Shown here: positions 43,981 to 52,544 of the stretch, piece by piece
Layout: each line of letters starts with the position of its first letter
Position numbering within the stretch: position 1 is the first letter of the stretch
NCBI GenBank assembly: GCA_016124615.1
Contig: WGNF01000004.1
Span: forward strand, 282,659 to 346,658
Source: Paracoccaceae bacterium
Lineage (GTDB): Bacteria > Pseudomonadota > Alphaproteobacteria > Rhodobacterales > Rhodobacteraceae
Reading direction: 5' to 3'
DNA: 64,000 bases
The notes under the pieces: generated by a model
The model's database searches: none
Told to the model about the DNA's origin: nothing
The model's input: the letters and a program-made list of their open reading frames with translations, nothing else
Made by a program: the position numbers and the translations under genes

Positions 43981-46605
43981 ATGACGCAAGACTTTCCCGA
44001 TACCGCGCCCGCGCGCCATCCTTGGGTCGGAACCCTCAAGAAGGCGGCGCCGTTCCTGATCGGGATCGGACTTTTCGCCGCCGGGTTGGGCGCGCTGTTC
44101 CACCTGCTGTCGGGCATCAACCTGCGCCATGTTCTGGCCGATGCGAAGCAGATGCCGCTGGGGATGCTGCTGGGCGCGCTGGCGGCGACAGCGGCGGGCT
44201 ATACCTCGCTGATCGGCTACGACTGGTCGGCGCTGCGTCATATCGGGCGCAAGCTGCCGTTTCCGGTGGTCGCGATGGGGGCCTGCCTAGGCTATTCGCT
44301 GGGCAACACCATCGGCATATCGGTGCTGTCGGGCGGCGCCGTGCGCTATCGCATCTATTCCGCCTTCGGCATCAACGCGCTGGAGGTGGCGGCCATTTCC
44401 ACCTTCGTGTCGCTGGCCTTCGGGGTCGGGATCAGCATAATCGGCCTTGCCTCGCTGGTCTATCACCCGGCGGCCCTGACCGATTTCATCCACATCATCC
44501 CGATCGCCCCCGAGCAGATGCGCTGGATCGCGCTGGCGGTGCTGGTGGCGACGGTCGGGGTGATCGGCACCGCCTCGACCGCGGGCCATGCGTTGCACAT
44601 CTGGCGGCTGGAACTGCGGGCGCCCTCGCCCGGCATCCTGCTGGGCCAGCTGGCGTTCACCGCCATCGACACCTGCATGGCGGCGCTGGCGCTTTACGTG
44701 CTGCTGCCCGCCGGGGCGCCGGACTTCGTGACCTTCCTCGTCATCTTCGCGACCGCGGTGATGACCGGCGTGCTCAGCCATGTGCCCGGCGGCATCGGCG
44801 TTTTCGAAAGCGTCGTGATCACCGCCCTGCCCGCCAGCGTCAGCGTCGAACAGGCGGCGGTGGCGCTTTTGCTGTTCCGCATCATCTACTACCTCGTGCC
44901 GTTCACGCTGGCGATGGTGGTGATCTCGCTGAACGAGGCGCGACTGGCGCGCGGCCCCATCGCGCGGCTTCTGGGCGATGTGTCCGACACGATGGCGCCA
45001 GTCAGCCGGGTGCTGACCACCATCGCGCCGGGCGCCACCGGGGCCACCGTTCTGGGCCTTGGCGTCTACCTGCTGATCCTGGCGATCCTGCCATCGGTGC
45101 GGCCCAGCGACGTCAACCCCGACGATGTCATCACCGCGATCCTGCTGGAGGGCGGCGCGCTGTTGTCGGCCGTTCTGGGCGTCACGCTGATCCTGCTGGC
45201 GCAGGGGCTGATGCGGCGGATCTCGGCCGCGTTCTGGCTGACCGAGGCGGCGCTGCTGGGCGGCGCCGTCGCCTCGATGCTGAACGGCTTCAACACCATC
45301 AGCGCCGGCATTCTGCTGGCCGCCGCAATCCTGCTGTCGCCGATCCGGGGCGAGTTCACCCGGCCCGCCCGGCTGACGCAGAACCTGCTGTCACCCGGTT
45401 GGTTCGCGCTGATCGCCTCGATCACGCTCAGCGCCATCGTGCTTTTGGTGCTGATGCACCACAACACGACCTATTCCAGCGCCCTGTTGACCGAATTTGC
45501 CTCGACCGCGAACGCGCCGCGGGCATTGCGGGCGGCGCTGACCGCGACAGCGCTGATGACCTTCGCGCTGGTCTATATCTCGATGCAGCCCGCCCGCGCC
45601 CACAGCGTCTTTGCCGATGCCGAAACGATGGAAAAGGCGCGCAGCATCGTCGCCCGGCAGGATCTGCCGATCGCCAACCTCGCGCTCAGCGGTGACAAGA
45701 CCTTCTTCTTCTCGGACGATGGCGACGCCTTCATCATGTACGGCGTGCAGGGCAAATCCTGGATCGCCTATTCCGACCCGGTCGGGCCCAAAGAACAGGT
45801 GCGCGACCTCGCCTGGGCCTTCTTCGATGCCGCCTATGCCGCCGGGTGCCGCCCGGTGTTCTACGAGGTGACCGACGCCTACCTGCCGATCTGGGTCGAG
45901 ATGGGGCTGACCGTGAACAAGATCGGCGAAGAGGCGATCGTGCCGCTGGCCGAATTCGCCCTGTCGGGACGCCGCTACAAGGCGATGCGGGCCGCCTACA
46001 ATCAGGTGCAGCGCGAGGGGATTTCGTTCGAACTGGCCGCGCCGCCGCATTCCCCCGAACTGCTGGCGCGGCTGGCCGAGATTTCGGCGGCCTGGCTGGC
46101 CGAGAAACGCGGGCGGGAAAAGCGGTTCTCGGTCGGCCGCTTCAATGCCGATTACCTGCAACGCTTCCGGCTGGCGCTGGTGCGGCGCGGCGGCCAGGTG
46201 GTCGCCTTCGCCAACGTGCTGGAAACCGACACCAGGGCCTGTGCCACCATCGACCTGATGCGCTACGGCGCCGAGGCCCCGCCCAACGTGATGCAGTTCC
46301 TGTTCATCGCGCTGATGGAACGGCTGCGCGACGAGGGCACCGCCCAGTTCAGCCTTGGCATGGCGCCGCTGGCGGGGCTGGAGGTGAAATACGGCGCGCG
46401 GCTCTGGAACCGGTTCGGCTCGGTCCTGTTCAAGTACGGCGGCGCCTTCTACAACTTCGCCGGCCTGCGCGCCTTCAAGCAGAAATTCGGCCCGCTCTGG
46501 CGGTCGCGCTATTTCGCGGTGCCGGGATCGCTGCCGCCCATCGCCGCGCTGCGCGACGTGACGCTGGCCATCGCGGGCGGCCCGCGCGGGGCCGACCCCA
46601 AGTAG
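43981..46605 (+). CDS. mprF: Bifunctional phosphatidylglycerol lysyltransferase/flippase MprF
   Basis: The 874-residue protein has the two-part MprF architecture. The N-terminal half has about 14 hydrophobic segments including GNTIGISVLSGGAVRYRIYSAFG and GVLSHVPGGIGVFESVV of the flippase domain; the C-terminal third is the soluble DUF2156 synthase domain (KTFFFSDDGDAFIMYGVQGKSWIAYSDPVG, LRRAYNQVQREG-like RAAYNQVQREGISFEL, SLGMAPLAGLEVKYGARLWNRFGSVLFKYGGAFYNFAGLRAFKQKF). It transfers an amino acid from tRNA to phosphatidylglycerol and flips the product, lowering surface charge and giving resistance to cationic peptides. Confidence 0.93.
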   Translation: MTQDFPDTAPARHPWVGTLKKAAPFLIGIGLFAAGLGALFHLLSGINLRHVLADAKQMPLGMLLGALAATAAGYTSLIGYDWSALRHIGRKLPFPVVAMGACLGYSLGNTIGISVLSGGAVRYRIYSAFGINALEVAAISTFVSLAFGVGISIIGLASLVYHPAALTDFIHIIPIAPEQMRWIALAVLVATVGVIGTASTAGHALHIWRLELRAPSPGILLGQLAFTAIDTCMAALALYVLLPAGAPDFVTFLVIFATAVMTGVLSHVPGGIGVFESVVITALPASVSVEQAAVALLLFRIIYYLVPFTLAMVVISLNEARLARGPIARLLGDVSDTMAPVSRVLTTIAPGATGATVLGLGVYLLILAILPSVRPSDVNPDDVITAILLEGGALLSAVLGVTLILLAQGLMRRISAAFWLTEAALLGGAVASMLNGFNTISAGILLAAAILLSPIRGEFTRPARLTQNLLSPGWFALIASITLSAIVLLVLMHHNTTYSSALLTEFASTANAPRALRAALTATALMTFALVYISMQPARAHSVFADAETMEKARSIVARQDLPIANLALSGDKTFFFSDDGDAFIMYGVQGKSWIAYSDPVGPKEQVRDLAWAFFDAAYAAGCRPVFYEVTDAYLPIWVEMGLTVNKIGEEAIVPLAEFALSGRRYKAMRAAYNQVQREGISFELAAPPHSPELLARLAEISAAWLAEKRGREKRFSVGRFNADYLQRFRLALVRRGGQVVAFANVLETDTRACATIDLMRYGAEAPPNVMQFLFIALMERLRDEGTAQFSLGMAPLAGLEVKYGARLWNRFGSVLFKYGGAFYNFAGLRAFKQKFGPLWRSRYFAVPGSLPPIAALRDVTLAIAGGPRGADPK

Positions 46606-46611
46606 CGCGCG

Positions 46612-47202
46612 TCAGCTTTTCAGCGACCACATGACGCCCAGCGACAGGTTCCTGGTGACATGGTGCAACAGCGCTAACGCCGCATGGCCGATCAGATAGG
46701 CCCAGACGACGTTGCCCAGCAGGCCGTGCAGTTCCATGAACGGCGCCACGAAGGCCGACCGGCCCAGCCCCGCCAGCGACATCAGGTACCAGTAGGTGCC
46801 CGATACCGCCATGTAGCTGATCAGCAGAAGGCCGAGGCCGTGGATCGCCGAGGGCAGCGCGGCCTTGTCGTCATGGGGCGGCAGCGTCAACGCGCGCGCG
46901 GCGCGCAGATGGGTGCCGACATCGGCCCAAAGCGCGCGGCGGCGTTCGGCCGAGAACCAGGGGATCAGCGCGCCCGGCGCGGTGCCGACATGGCGGCGCA
47001 GAACGGTCACCCAGAACAGGAACGCCAGGGCCAGCGCGACCATCCCGGCATATTCGTGGACCAGAAAGAAGTTGTTGCCGGGCGTGGTGCCGCGCGGCCG
47101 GTGCATCCAGAGGCTGGACAAAAGCTGCACGATCACCGCCGCCGCAAGGCTGGCGTGAAACAGCCGGGTCGTCAGGGAATGGCGAGGAGAGGAGGAAGAC
47201 AT
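46612..47202 (-). CDS. Cytochrome b561-type membrane protein
   Basis: The 196-residue protein has four hydrophobic segments with histidines placed for two b hemes (LTTRLFHASLAAAVIVQLL, FLVHEYAGMVALALAF, SAIHGLGLLLISYMAVSG, ELHGLLGNVVWAYLIGHAALALLHH). Prokaryotic b561 proteins move electrons from quinol, sometimes to oxygen species. AAAGGC precedes ATG 47202. Convergent with mprF. Confidence 0.86.
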   Translation of the reverse strand: MSSSSPRHSLTTRLFHASLAAAVIVQLLSSLWMHRPRGTTPGNNFFLVHEYAGMVALALAFLFWVTVLRRHVGTAPGALIPWFSAERRRALWADVGTHLRAARALTLPPHDDKAALPSAIHGLGLLLISYMAVSGTYWYLMSLAGLGRSAFVAPFMELHGLLGNVVWAYLIGHAALALLHHVTRNLSLGVMWSLKS

Positions 47203-47466
47203 CGAAGAAAGCCTTTCGGTCGGTAAGGGAAGCCGGAGAGCCGACGTTGCACGTGGCATATAGGGCAGAGACCTGACAAACGGCTGACGCCAGCGGTTTC
47301 CGTCGCCAAAATCGCCGCGATGCGCGCCTCCTTGCCGGTCGATGCCGCCCGATCGGGCAATTGAGCCCGATCCCGCGGCAGCGCTCGGATGGTCAACGTG
47401 CCCTGCCCCGCGCGCGCTTTCCCCCTTGACGCCTCCGGCCGCGTCTCTTACCACCGCGCTGCCTGT

Positions 47467-47543
47467 GGCGGAGTAGCTCAGTTGGTTAGAGCAGCGGAAT
47501 CATAATCCGCGTGTCGGGGGTTCAAATCCCTCCTCCGCTACCA
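47467..47543 (+). tRNA. tRNA-Met (anticodon CAT, elongator type)
   Basis: The 77-nt gene starts GGCGGAGTAGCTCAGTTGG, has anticodon stem GCGGA/TCCGC around ATCATAA, T arm with GGTTCAAATC, acceptor 3' strand CTCCGCT and encoded CCA. The first acceptor pair is G-T rather than G-C, which may reflect replacement of the 3' end by an incoming att site. The recombinase gene on the other strand runs into it, so this is the island integration site. Confidence 0.93.
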
Positions 47544-49131
47544 TTTTACCCCACACTCGCCGGACGCCATTCGGATAGGCTCGGTCACCCAAGACGGCGT
47601 TTAGGCGTCCCGAGACTTCAATCTCGACCGCGCCCGGAGCGGAAGGGTCGCGGTAGACCGTGACGGTTTCGACGAGGTCGCGAATGGCGTCCGCGCACTC
47701 GTGGTCGCCTGAGCGGGCGCCATCCGCGAGCGCCTGCTGGAGGTGATTGAGCTGCTCTTCGTAGCGCTTGAGGATGCCCGGGTGCAGGGTGACGACCTCG
47801 AAGGCGGGCGGGGCCTCGGCGAGCTCGGCAAGGATGCCCTCCCGTTCATAGTGCAATTCAGTGGAGCGGGGGCCGATAACGTAGGGATCGCCGACCCCCT
47901 TGGCGAGGTGATCCACCAGTCGATCGATTTCGCGCTTGAGTTGGGCAGCGCGGCGCTCGAGCTTTGATCGCTTTGCGTCCGCATCGGCCGAGAGGCGTTT
48001 GCGTTCTTCGTGGTAGGCCCGAACATATTCGGCCAGCACGTCCGGTTCCTTCATTTCGGTCCGAAGCCCGCCCAGCACAGCCGCCTCGACGGTGTCGAGA
48101 TAGAATGTCTTGGGGTCAGGGCAGGAGCCGCTTTCAATTGCCGCGGAGCACCTGATCCTGATGCGGCCCGAGCGATCCTTGCCATTCGTCGACATGCCCG
48201 CTCCGCAGGCGCCGCATTTCAGAAGGCCCGACAGAAGGTGGCGGTGGCGACGAAGGGAGTGCGGCGCGGCCAACGCGCGCTCCCGCTTCCGTGTTTGTGC
48301 CTTCTCGAAAATTCCACGGCTTACGATCGCGAGTTCGGGCACCTCGACCGATTGCCATTCCTCCTTTGGGTTCGGACGCGAGACACGGCGGCCGGTGTCC
48401 GGGTCCTTGACCATGCGCACCTTGTTCCAAACCAGCCGACCGTCATAGAGCTCGTTCTGCAGGATGCCGGTGCCGCGCTGCAGGTTGCCGTTGATAGTCG
48501 ACGCGTTCCATTTTGTCCCACGGGGCGCTGAGACATTGTCACGGTTCAGATCGCGTGCGATGTCGCGCGGTGTCCGCCCAGCAACATACTCTTCGAAGAT
48601 GCGGCGGATCGCTTCGGCCTCATCTTCGACGATCTGTCGCTTCCCCGGCTCACCAGGAACAGGGGCATAGCCGTAGGTCAGACCTCCCGCGTTGAGACCC
48701 TGACCGACCCGTCCTGCCTGGCCGCGGCGAATCTTGTGTGCGTTGTCTTCGCGGTAGAGTTGGCCGACCAGGCCCCGAAGCCCGACGAGAACCGTGTTGG
48801 CGACGCCGTCATGTACGGCGCGAATTTCGATGTTCATAAATGAGAGGCGTTTGTGGATGCCGGCCAAGTCCTCCATGTCACGTGAGAGCCTGTCGAGGGC
48901 TTCGATCACAACGACGTCGAATGCTCCGTCGCGGGCAGCATCCATGAGCTGTAGCAGACCGTCTCGGCCAAAGATCGATGCGCCGGATCGAGCTTTGTCC
49001 TGGTACGTCGCGACCACGACGAGATCGTGCTGATCTGCATGCTTTCGACAGAGGGTGATCTGATCTTCGACCGACCGCTCATTTTGCAGATCGGTGGAGA
49101 ACCTCGCATAGATCGCGGCGCGTTTCGACAT
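47500..49131 (-). CDS. Large serine recombinase (island integrase)
   Basis: The 543-residue protein has an N-terminal resolvase domain (RAAIYARFSTDLQNERSVEDQI, catalytic serine 12; VVVIEALDRLSRDMEDL), a recombinase domain (GGLTYGYAPVPGEPGKRQIVEDEAEAIRRIFEEYVAG), a zinc ribbon (LLKCGACGAGM, CSAAIESGSC) and a coiled-coil (SKLERRAAQLKREIDRLVDHL). Its last residues, EEGFEPPTRGL, are encoded by the antisense of the tRNA-Met 3' half, so the gene end is part of the att site. It catalyses integration and excision of the island that extends rightwards. Confidence 0.95.
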   Translation of the reverse strand: MSKRAAIYARFSTDLQNERSVEDQITLCRKHADQHDLVVVATYQDKARSGASIFGRDGLLQLMDAARDGAFDVVVIEALDRLSRDMEDLAGIHKRLSFMNIEIRAVHDGVANTVLVGLRGLVGQLYREDNAHKIRRGQAGRVGQGLNAGGLTYGYAPVPGEPGKRQIVEDEAEAIRRIFEEYVAGRTPRDIARDLNRDNVSAPRGTKWNASTINGNLQRGTGILQNELYDGRLVWNKVRMVKDPDTGRRVSRPNPKEEWQSVEVPELAIVSRGIFEKAQTRKRERALAAPHSLRRHRHLLSGLLKCGACGAGMSTNGKDRSGRIRIRCSAAIESGSCPDPKTFYLDTVEAAVLGGLRTEMKEPDVLAEYVRAYHEERKRLSADADAKRSKLERRAAQLKREIDRLVDHLAKGVGDPYVIGPRSTELHYEREGILAELAEAPPAFEVVTLHPGILKRYEEQLNHLQQALADGARSGDHECADAIRDLVETVTVYRDPSAPGAVEIEVSGRLNAVLGDRAYPNGVRRVWGKMVAEEGFEPPTRGL

Positions 49132-49390
49132 TGCATGCGCTCCCGGCTTGTTGTCGCGCATGGTCTTCCCTGGCGGCTTGGCGTGCAAGCGCCCGCGCGA
49201 GTTTCAGAATCGCATCGTCGGCATCGGTAGGCAAGCTCCTGAGTTCGCGCGCCTGACCACCGCAATCATGGCACGTGCTGCCTGCCGCAGTGAAATGCAA
49301 AGGCTTCGGACTAGGCGTCCGCTGAGAGGAGCGCGACGTGCGAAGCATCCGTGCATCCGGGACCTGATATTTCGCTTTGGTGTCGTCCAT
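49079..49390 (-). CDS. Small protein upstream of the recombinase, unknown function
   Basis: The 103-residue product begins MDDTKAKYQVPDARM, includes a CHDCGGQ segment and a helical stretch DADDAILKLARALARQAAREDHARQ. Helical small proteins of this kind are often encoded just ahead of large serine recombinases. Its end overlaps the recombinase start by 53 nt. No clear ribosome binding site is seen and the start is uncertain. It could be a recombination directionality factor or simply an accessory protein. The 230 bp upstream of it hold no gene I can support. Confidence 0.5.
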   Translation of the reverse strand: MDDTKAKYQVPDARMLRTSRSSQRTPSPKPLHFTAAGSTCHDCGGQARELRSLPTDADDAILKLARALARQAAREDHARQQAGSACNVETRRDLCEVLHRSAK

Positions 49391-49624
49391 GCAGACGAGG
49401 TTGCGCCAACTTGTTCCAGCCTCAAAGACGGTGGCGCGCTGGTTTGGAGAAACGGATACTGTGGCGTGCAAATAGGACGGAGCCCCTCTAGCATCTGACT
49501 CAGGTCGCGGAGCCCGGACGTTCTGGTCGCGTAGATCGCGCCAATCTTGGTCAACACCATGAATGCACATTTTCGGCCGGGATTCGATTGGCACGGCTGT
49601 TCGATCCGACGTTGCGAAGCGCAA

Positions 49625-50179
49625 TCACTTCGGTCGCTCTTGCCCTCCTTTTTGAGGTAGGACCGTGTCGCCAAGGCCAAGCGCGCGCTGCATCAAGATC
49701 GTATCGACCCAGCGACCAAGCTTGAAGCCAACAGAGCGAAGCGTGCCGACATGCCGAAAGCCCAATCGTCGGTGTAGCGCGACCGATGCTGCGTTTCCGC
49801 TATTGCCGATGACCGCGAGCATCTGCCGCCAATGGCCCGTTTCGCAGCGCGCGATTAACACCTGAAGCAAGGCAAAGCCGACGCCGCGACCGCCCATCCC
49901 ATCTGCGACATATACCGAGTCCTCGATCGTGTGACGGTATGCTGAGCGCGGGCGGTAGGTGGTCGCGTAAGAATAGCCGACGACCCGACCATCAGATTCC
50001 GCGACCAGATACGGAAGACCTTTGGCAATCACCGCATCCCGTCGCGATAACATTTCTTCGGTCGAGGGAGGACTTTCCTCGAAGCTCGCCAGACCGTTCA
50101 GCACGTAGTGTAGGTAGATGGCCTGGACGGCCACCATATCGACTTCGTTCGCGTCACGGACGGTCACGCTTTCATTCAT
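49625..50179 (-). CDS. GNAT N-acetyltransferase, phosphinothricin/methionine-sulfoximine type
   Basis: The 184-residue protein has VRDANEVDMVAVQAIYLHYVLNGLASFEESPPS, VAESDGRVVGYSYATTYRPRSAYRHTIEDSVYVADGMGGRGVGFALLQVLI (acetyl-CoA motif A) and NSGNAASVALHRRLGFRHVGTLRSVGFKLGRWVDTILMQRAL, close to the PAT/MddA group that acetylates phosphinothricin, methionine sulfoximine or related amino compounds. ATG 50179 has GAGG upstream. It is in the island, so it may confer resistance. Confidence 0.88.
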   Translation of the reverse strand: MNESVTVRDANEVDMVAVQAIYLHYVLNGLASFEESPPSTEEMLSRRDAVIAKGLPYLVAESDGRVVGYSYATTYRPRSAYRHTIEDSVYVADGMGGRGVGFALLQVLIARCETGHWRQMLAVIGNSGNAASVALHRRLGFRHVGTLRSVGFKLGRWVDTILMQRALGLGDTVLPQKGGQERPK

Positions 50180-50397
50180 CGATGTCCTCGTTTTACAACC
50201 AGTGGACTTGCCGGGCGCTGCGCTGCCTGGCGACTGCGGTTTTGGCTCTTCTGGATCAAGTTGCCCGTGCGGCGCCTGACGACTCAACGGGCCGATATCT
50301 ACCAGGAGGTGATTGTCGAGTTGGTGCAAATCGTGCACATGGCGGAGGCCGACATGTGGCGAGGGGCCGGCTCTCCGCGACGCCCCGTTTGAGCGGC

Positions 50398-51138
50398 TCA
50401 GAAGCCACCCGCTGCGCGGAGTACGGCCCCCGTCACGTAGGATGCCTCGTCAGAAAGCAACCATAGTATGGCCTGTGCGATCTCATCGGGATTAGCAAGC
50501 CGGCGCATCGGGATGCGATCCTTGACGCGCGCTGGTCTGTTGGGTTCGCCCGCCGAGGCATGGATATCGGTCAGGGTCGATCCGGGAGCAACAGCATTGA
50601 CCCGGATGCCGTCGGCTGCGACTTCCCGCGCGAGGCCGATGGTGAAAGCGTCGATCGCTGCCTTCGAAGCTGCGTAGTGGATATATTCGTTGGGCGCTCC
50701 TGTCGTTGCGGCAACGGAGGAGAGGTTCACAATCACACCCCGCCTTCGAGGAACGAGCCTACGAATGGCTTCCTGAGCGCAGTAGAGGCTGCCGAGCACG
50801 TTGGTTCGCATGACCGCCTCAAATGCCGCTTCGCTTGCGTCTGCGAAGCGGCCGATACGACCGGTGATGCCGGCGTTGTTGACGAGCCCTTCCAACGGGC
50901 CCAACTGGGCTTCAGCAGTGTCGAAGAGTTTCGCGACGTCATTGGCATTGCCCACGTCACCGGGCACGGCGATCGCAGTGCCACCTGCCTCCTCGATACC
51001 GGCGACGATGGTGTGGGCGGCCGCTTCGTCCCTGAGGTAATTCAGGCAGATGCTGTAACCCCGTCTTGCGGCGAGGCGCGCCGTTGCGGCCCCAATGCCA
51101 CGGCTTCCACCAGTGATAATGAGACACCCCGTTGTCAT
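50398..51138 (-). CDS. SDR family oxidoreductase
   Basis: The 246-residue protein has the SDR motifs IITGGSRGIGAATARLAA, NNAGITGRIG, SSVAATTGAPNEYIHYAASKAAID (catalytic Ser, Tyr, Lys) and a C-terminal DEASYVTGAVLRAAGGF. It resembles glucose/3-oxoacyl reductase-type SDRs. The ATG overlaps the MFS stop by 4 nt, so transport and oxidation of the same compound is likely. GGAGG precedes it. Confidence 0.9.
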   Translation of the reverse strand: MTTGCLIITGGSRGIGAATARLAARRGYSICLNYLRDEAAAHTIVAGIEEAGGTAIAVPGDVGNANDVAKLFDTAEAQLGPLEGLVNNAGITGRIGRFADASEAAFEAVMRTNVLGSLYCAQEAIRRLVPRRRGVIVNLSSVAATTGAPNEYIHYAASKAAIDAFTIGLAREVAADGIRVNAVAPGSTLTDIHASAGEPNRPARVKDRIPMRRLANPDEIAQAILWLLSDEASYVTGAVLRAAGGF

Positions 51139-52424
51139 TGCTTTGCCTCCCTAGGGTACCTGACGGCCCCGGTGGGCTCTTCATCGGGTCGACCTCGGGG
51201 AAGGAGGAGCGCGCAAGCCGCGGCAAGAAGGCCGCCGACCCCAAGGCATGAAAACCCGACGACCCACCCGAGACCGCCTGGTGCGAAATCTTTCGCGACG
51301 CCAAAGGCAAGCGGAGCAAGGCCTCCCGCGCCGAATCCCAGGATCGAGCGAACGGCGAGAGCGGTCCCGAGAACGTGGGGCTCCACCGTTTCAGTGATCG
51401 CGGTCGACAGGACCGGTGAGTCCCCGAGCGCGGAGAAACCGTAAGCCGCTGCAAGGCACAGAACCACTATCGAGGGCGCCTGACCGAGCCAGCCGATTGC
51501 CATCGAGCAAATTGCGCCCATGAGACCAAGCGTGACCAATACGGCGCGGCGACCGAGCCGATCGGATGCATGCCCCATTGTGAACGCCGAGATGCAGCCG
51601 GAAATATGTATGGCGAGGCCGATCCAGAGGCCCTGTGCAAGAACCCCAGAGGCTTTGGAAGCGGCAAGCGATGCGATGAGGAAGGCTGGCATCCAGGCCC
51701 ACATGCCGAGGAGTTCCCAGCAGTGCGCTGTATAGCCGAGTGTCAGAAGAACGGATGCGCGGCGGTTTTTGGGGCGGGACCGGACCAAAGCCGGACCATG
51801 GCTTCCATAGCTGGCGGACGGGACGCTTCTGGTTCCGATCCAGGCAGCGAGGGCTGCCAAGGTCGGAACCGAGCCGCAGAGTAGGAACGCAGCGTGATAG
51901 GAGACCAGAGCGCTCAAAGTGCTCGAGAGTGCGATCGAGCCCGCATATCCAAGCGAAGCGCCGGAAAGAAAGAGTCCAATCGCCAAGCCCCGTCGCCCGG
52001 GCCCGACGCCGTGTGCGATCAGCATCATTGGTGGTGTATAGGTTCCCCCCTGGAACAGCCCAAGGAGCGCGAACAGAATAAGGCCGCTTTCAAACGAGCG
52101 CGCAAAGGCCGCCACCAGCAAGCCCGCGATCGCCGTCAGCCAACTCGACCAGAGAAATATGCGCTTCGCACCCAGTTGGTCAGAGAGCCAGCCGGTCGCA
52201 ACTAGAGACAGCGCGTAGGCAGCGTTGAAGGTCGATTGGACGAACCCGGCCTGAGCCGCGCTCATATGCCATGCGGCGGTAATCGCTGGCAGCGCTCCTG
52301 CGTAGGTCATGAACGAGACCGATACGCACATTCGGCTTACGTAGAGCCAGACAAGCCAACCGCGCGGCGGCACTGTACCTTGGGAAGGCGCGAAGCCGCC
52401 TTGTCGCAATTCAACCTCCGTCAC
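51135..52424 (-). CDS. MFS transporter
   Basis: The 429-residue protein has about twelve hydrophobic segments and MFS loop motifs such as GWLSDQLGAKRIFLWSS (motif A) and GHASDRLGRRAVLV in the second half. The position in an operon with the SDR and divergent from the dehydrogenase suggests uptake or export of an organic acid or sugar acid. Start GTG 52424 is proposed, with GAGAG before it. Confidence 0.9.
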   Translation of the reverse strand: MTEVELRQGGFAPSQGTVPPRGWLVWLYVSRMCVSVSFMTYAGALPAITAAWHMSAAQAGFVQSTFNAAYALSLVATGWLSDQLGAKRIFLWSSWLTAIAGLLVAAFARSFESGLILFALLGLFQGGTYTPPMMLIAHGVGPGRRGLAIGLFLSGASLGYAGSIALSSTLSALVSYHAAFLLCGSVPTLAALAAWIGTRSVPSASYGSHGPALVRSRPKNRRASVLLTLGYTAHCWELLGMWAWMPAFLIASLAASKASGVLAQGLWIGLAIHISGCISAFTMGHASDRLGRRAVLVTLGLMGAICSMAIGWLGQAPSIVVLCLAAAYGFSALGDSPVLSTAITETVEPHVLGTALAVRSILGFGAGGLAPLAFGVAKDFAPGGLGWVVGFSCLGVGGLLAAACALLLPRGRPDEEPTGAVRYPREAKQ

Positions 52425-52499
52425 AATCTCTCATAGGATCTGACCACGATGGGTGTGCCGCCACGCCTACGGGCGCAGTTGGATAGCATTTCGCGATTG

Positions 52500-52530
52500 A
52501 TAATTATTGTCAATTATGATTCGTAATCAT
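52500..52530. promoter_or_regulatory. Overlapping inverted repeats in the MFS/dehydrogenase divergent promoter
   Basis: ATAATT-N6-AATTAT (52500-52517) and ATGATT-CGT-AATCAT (52516-52530) are two perfect inverted repeats sharing two bases, in a very AT-rich patch 15 bp before the PtxD-like gene start. LysR regulators bind such sites in divergent promoters; the LysR encoded at 53564 is the candidate. Confidence 0.5.
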
Positions 52531-52544
52531 GTTATGAGGTGGAG

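Noticed and set aside
49204..49680. A 158-codon minus-strand frame between recombinase and GNAT
   Set aside because: It overlaps the better-looking 103-codon frame and the GNAT end, has no helix-like or domain pattern, and no ribosome binding site.
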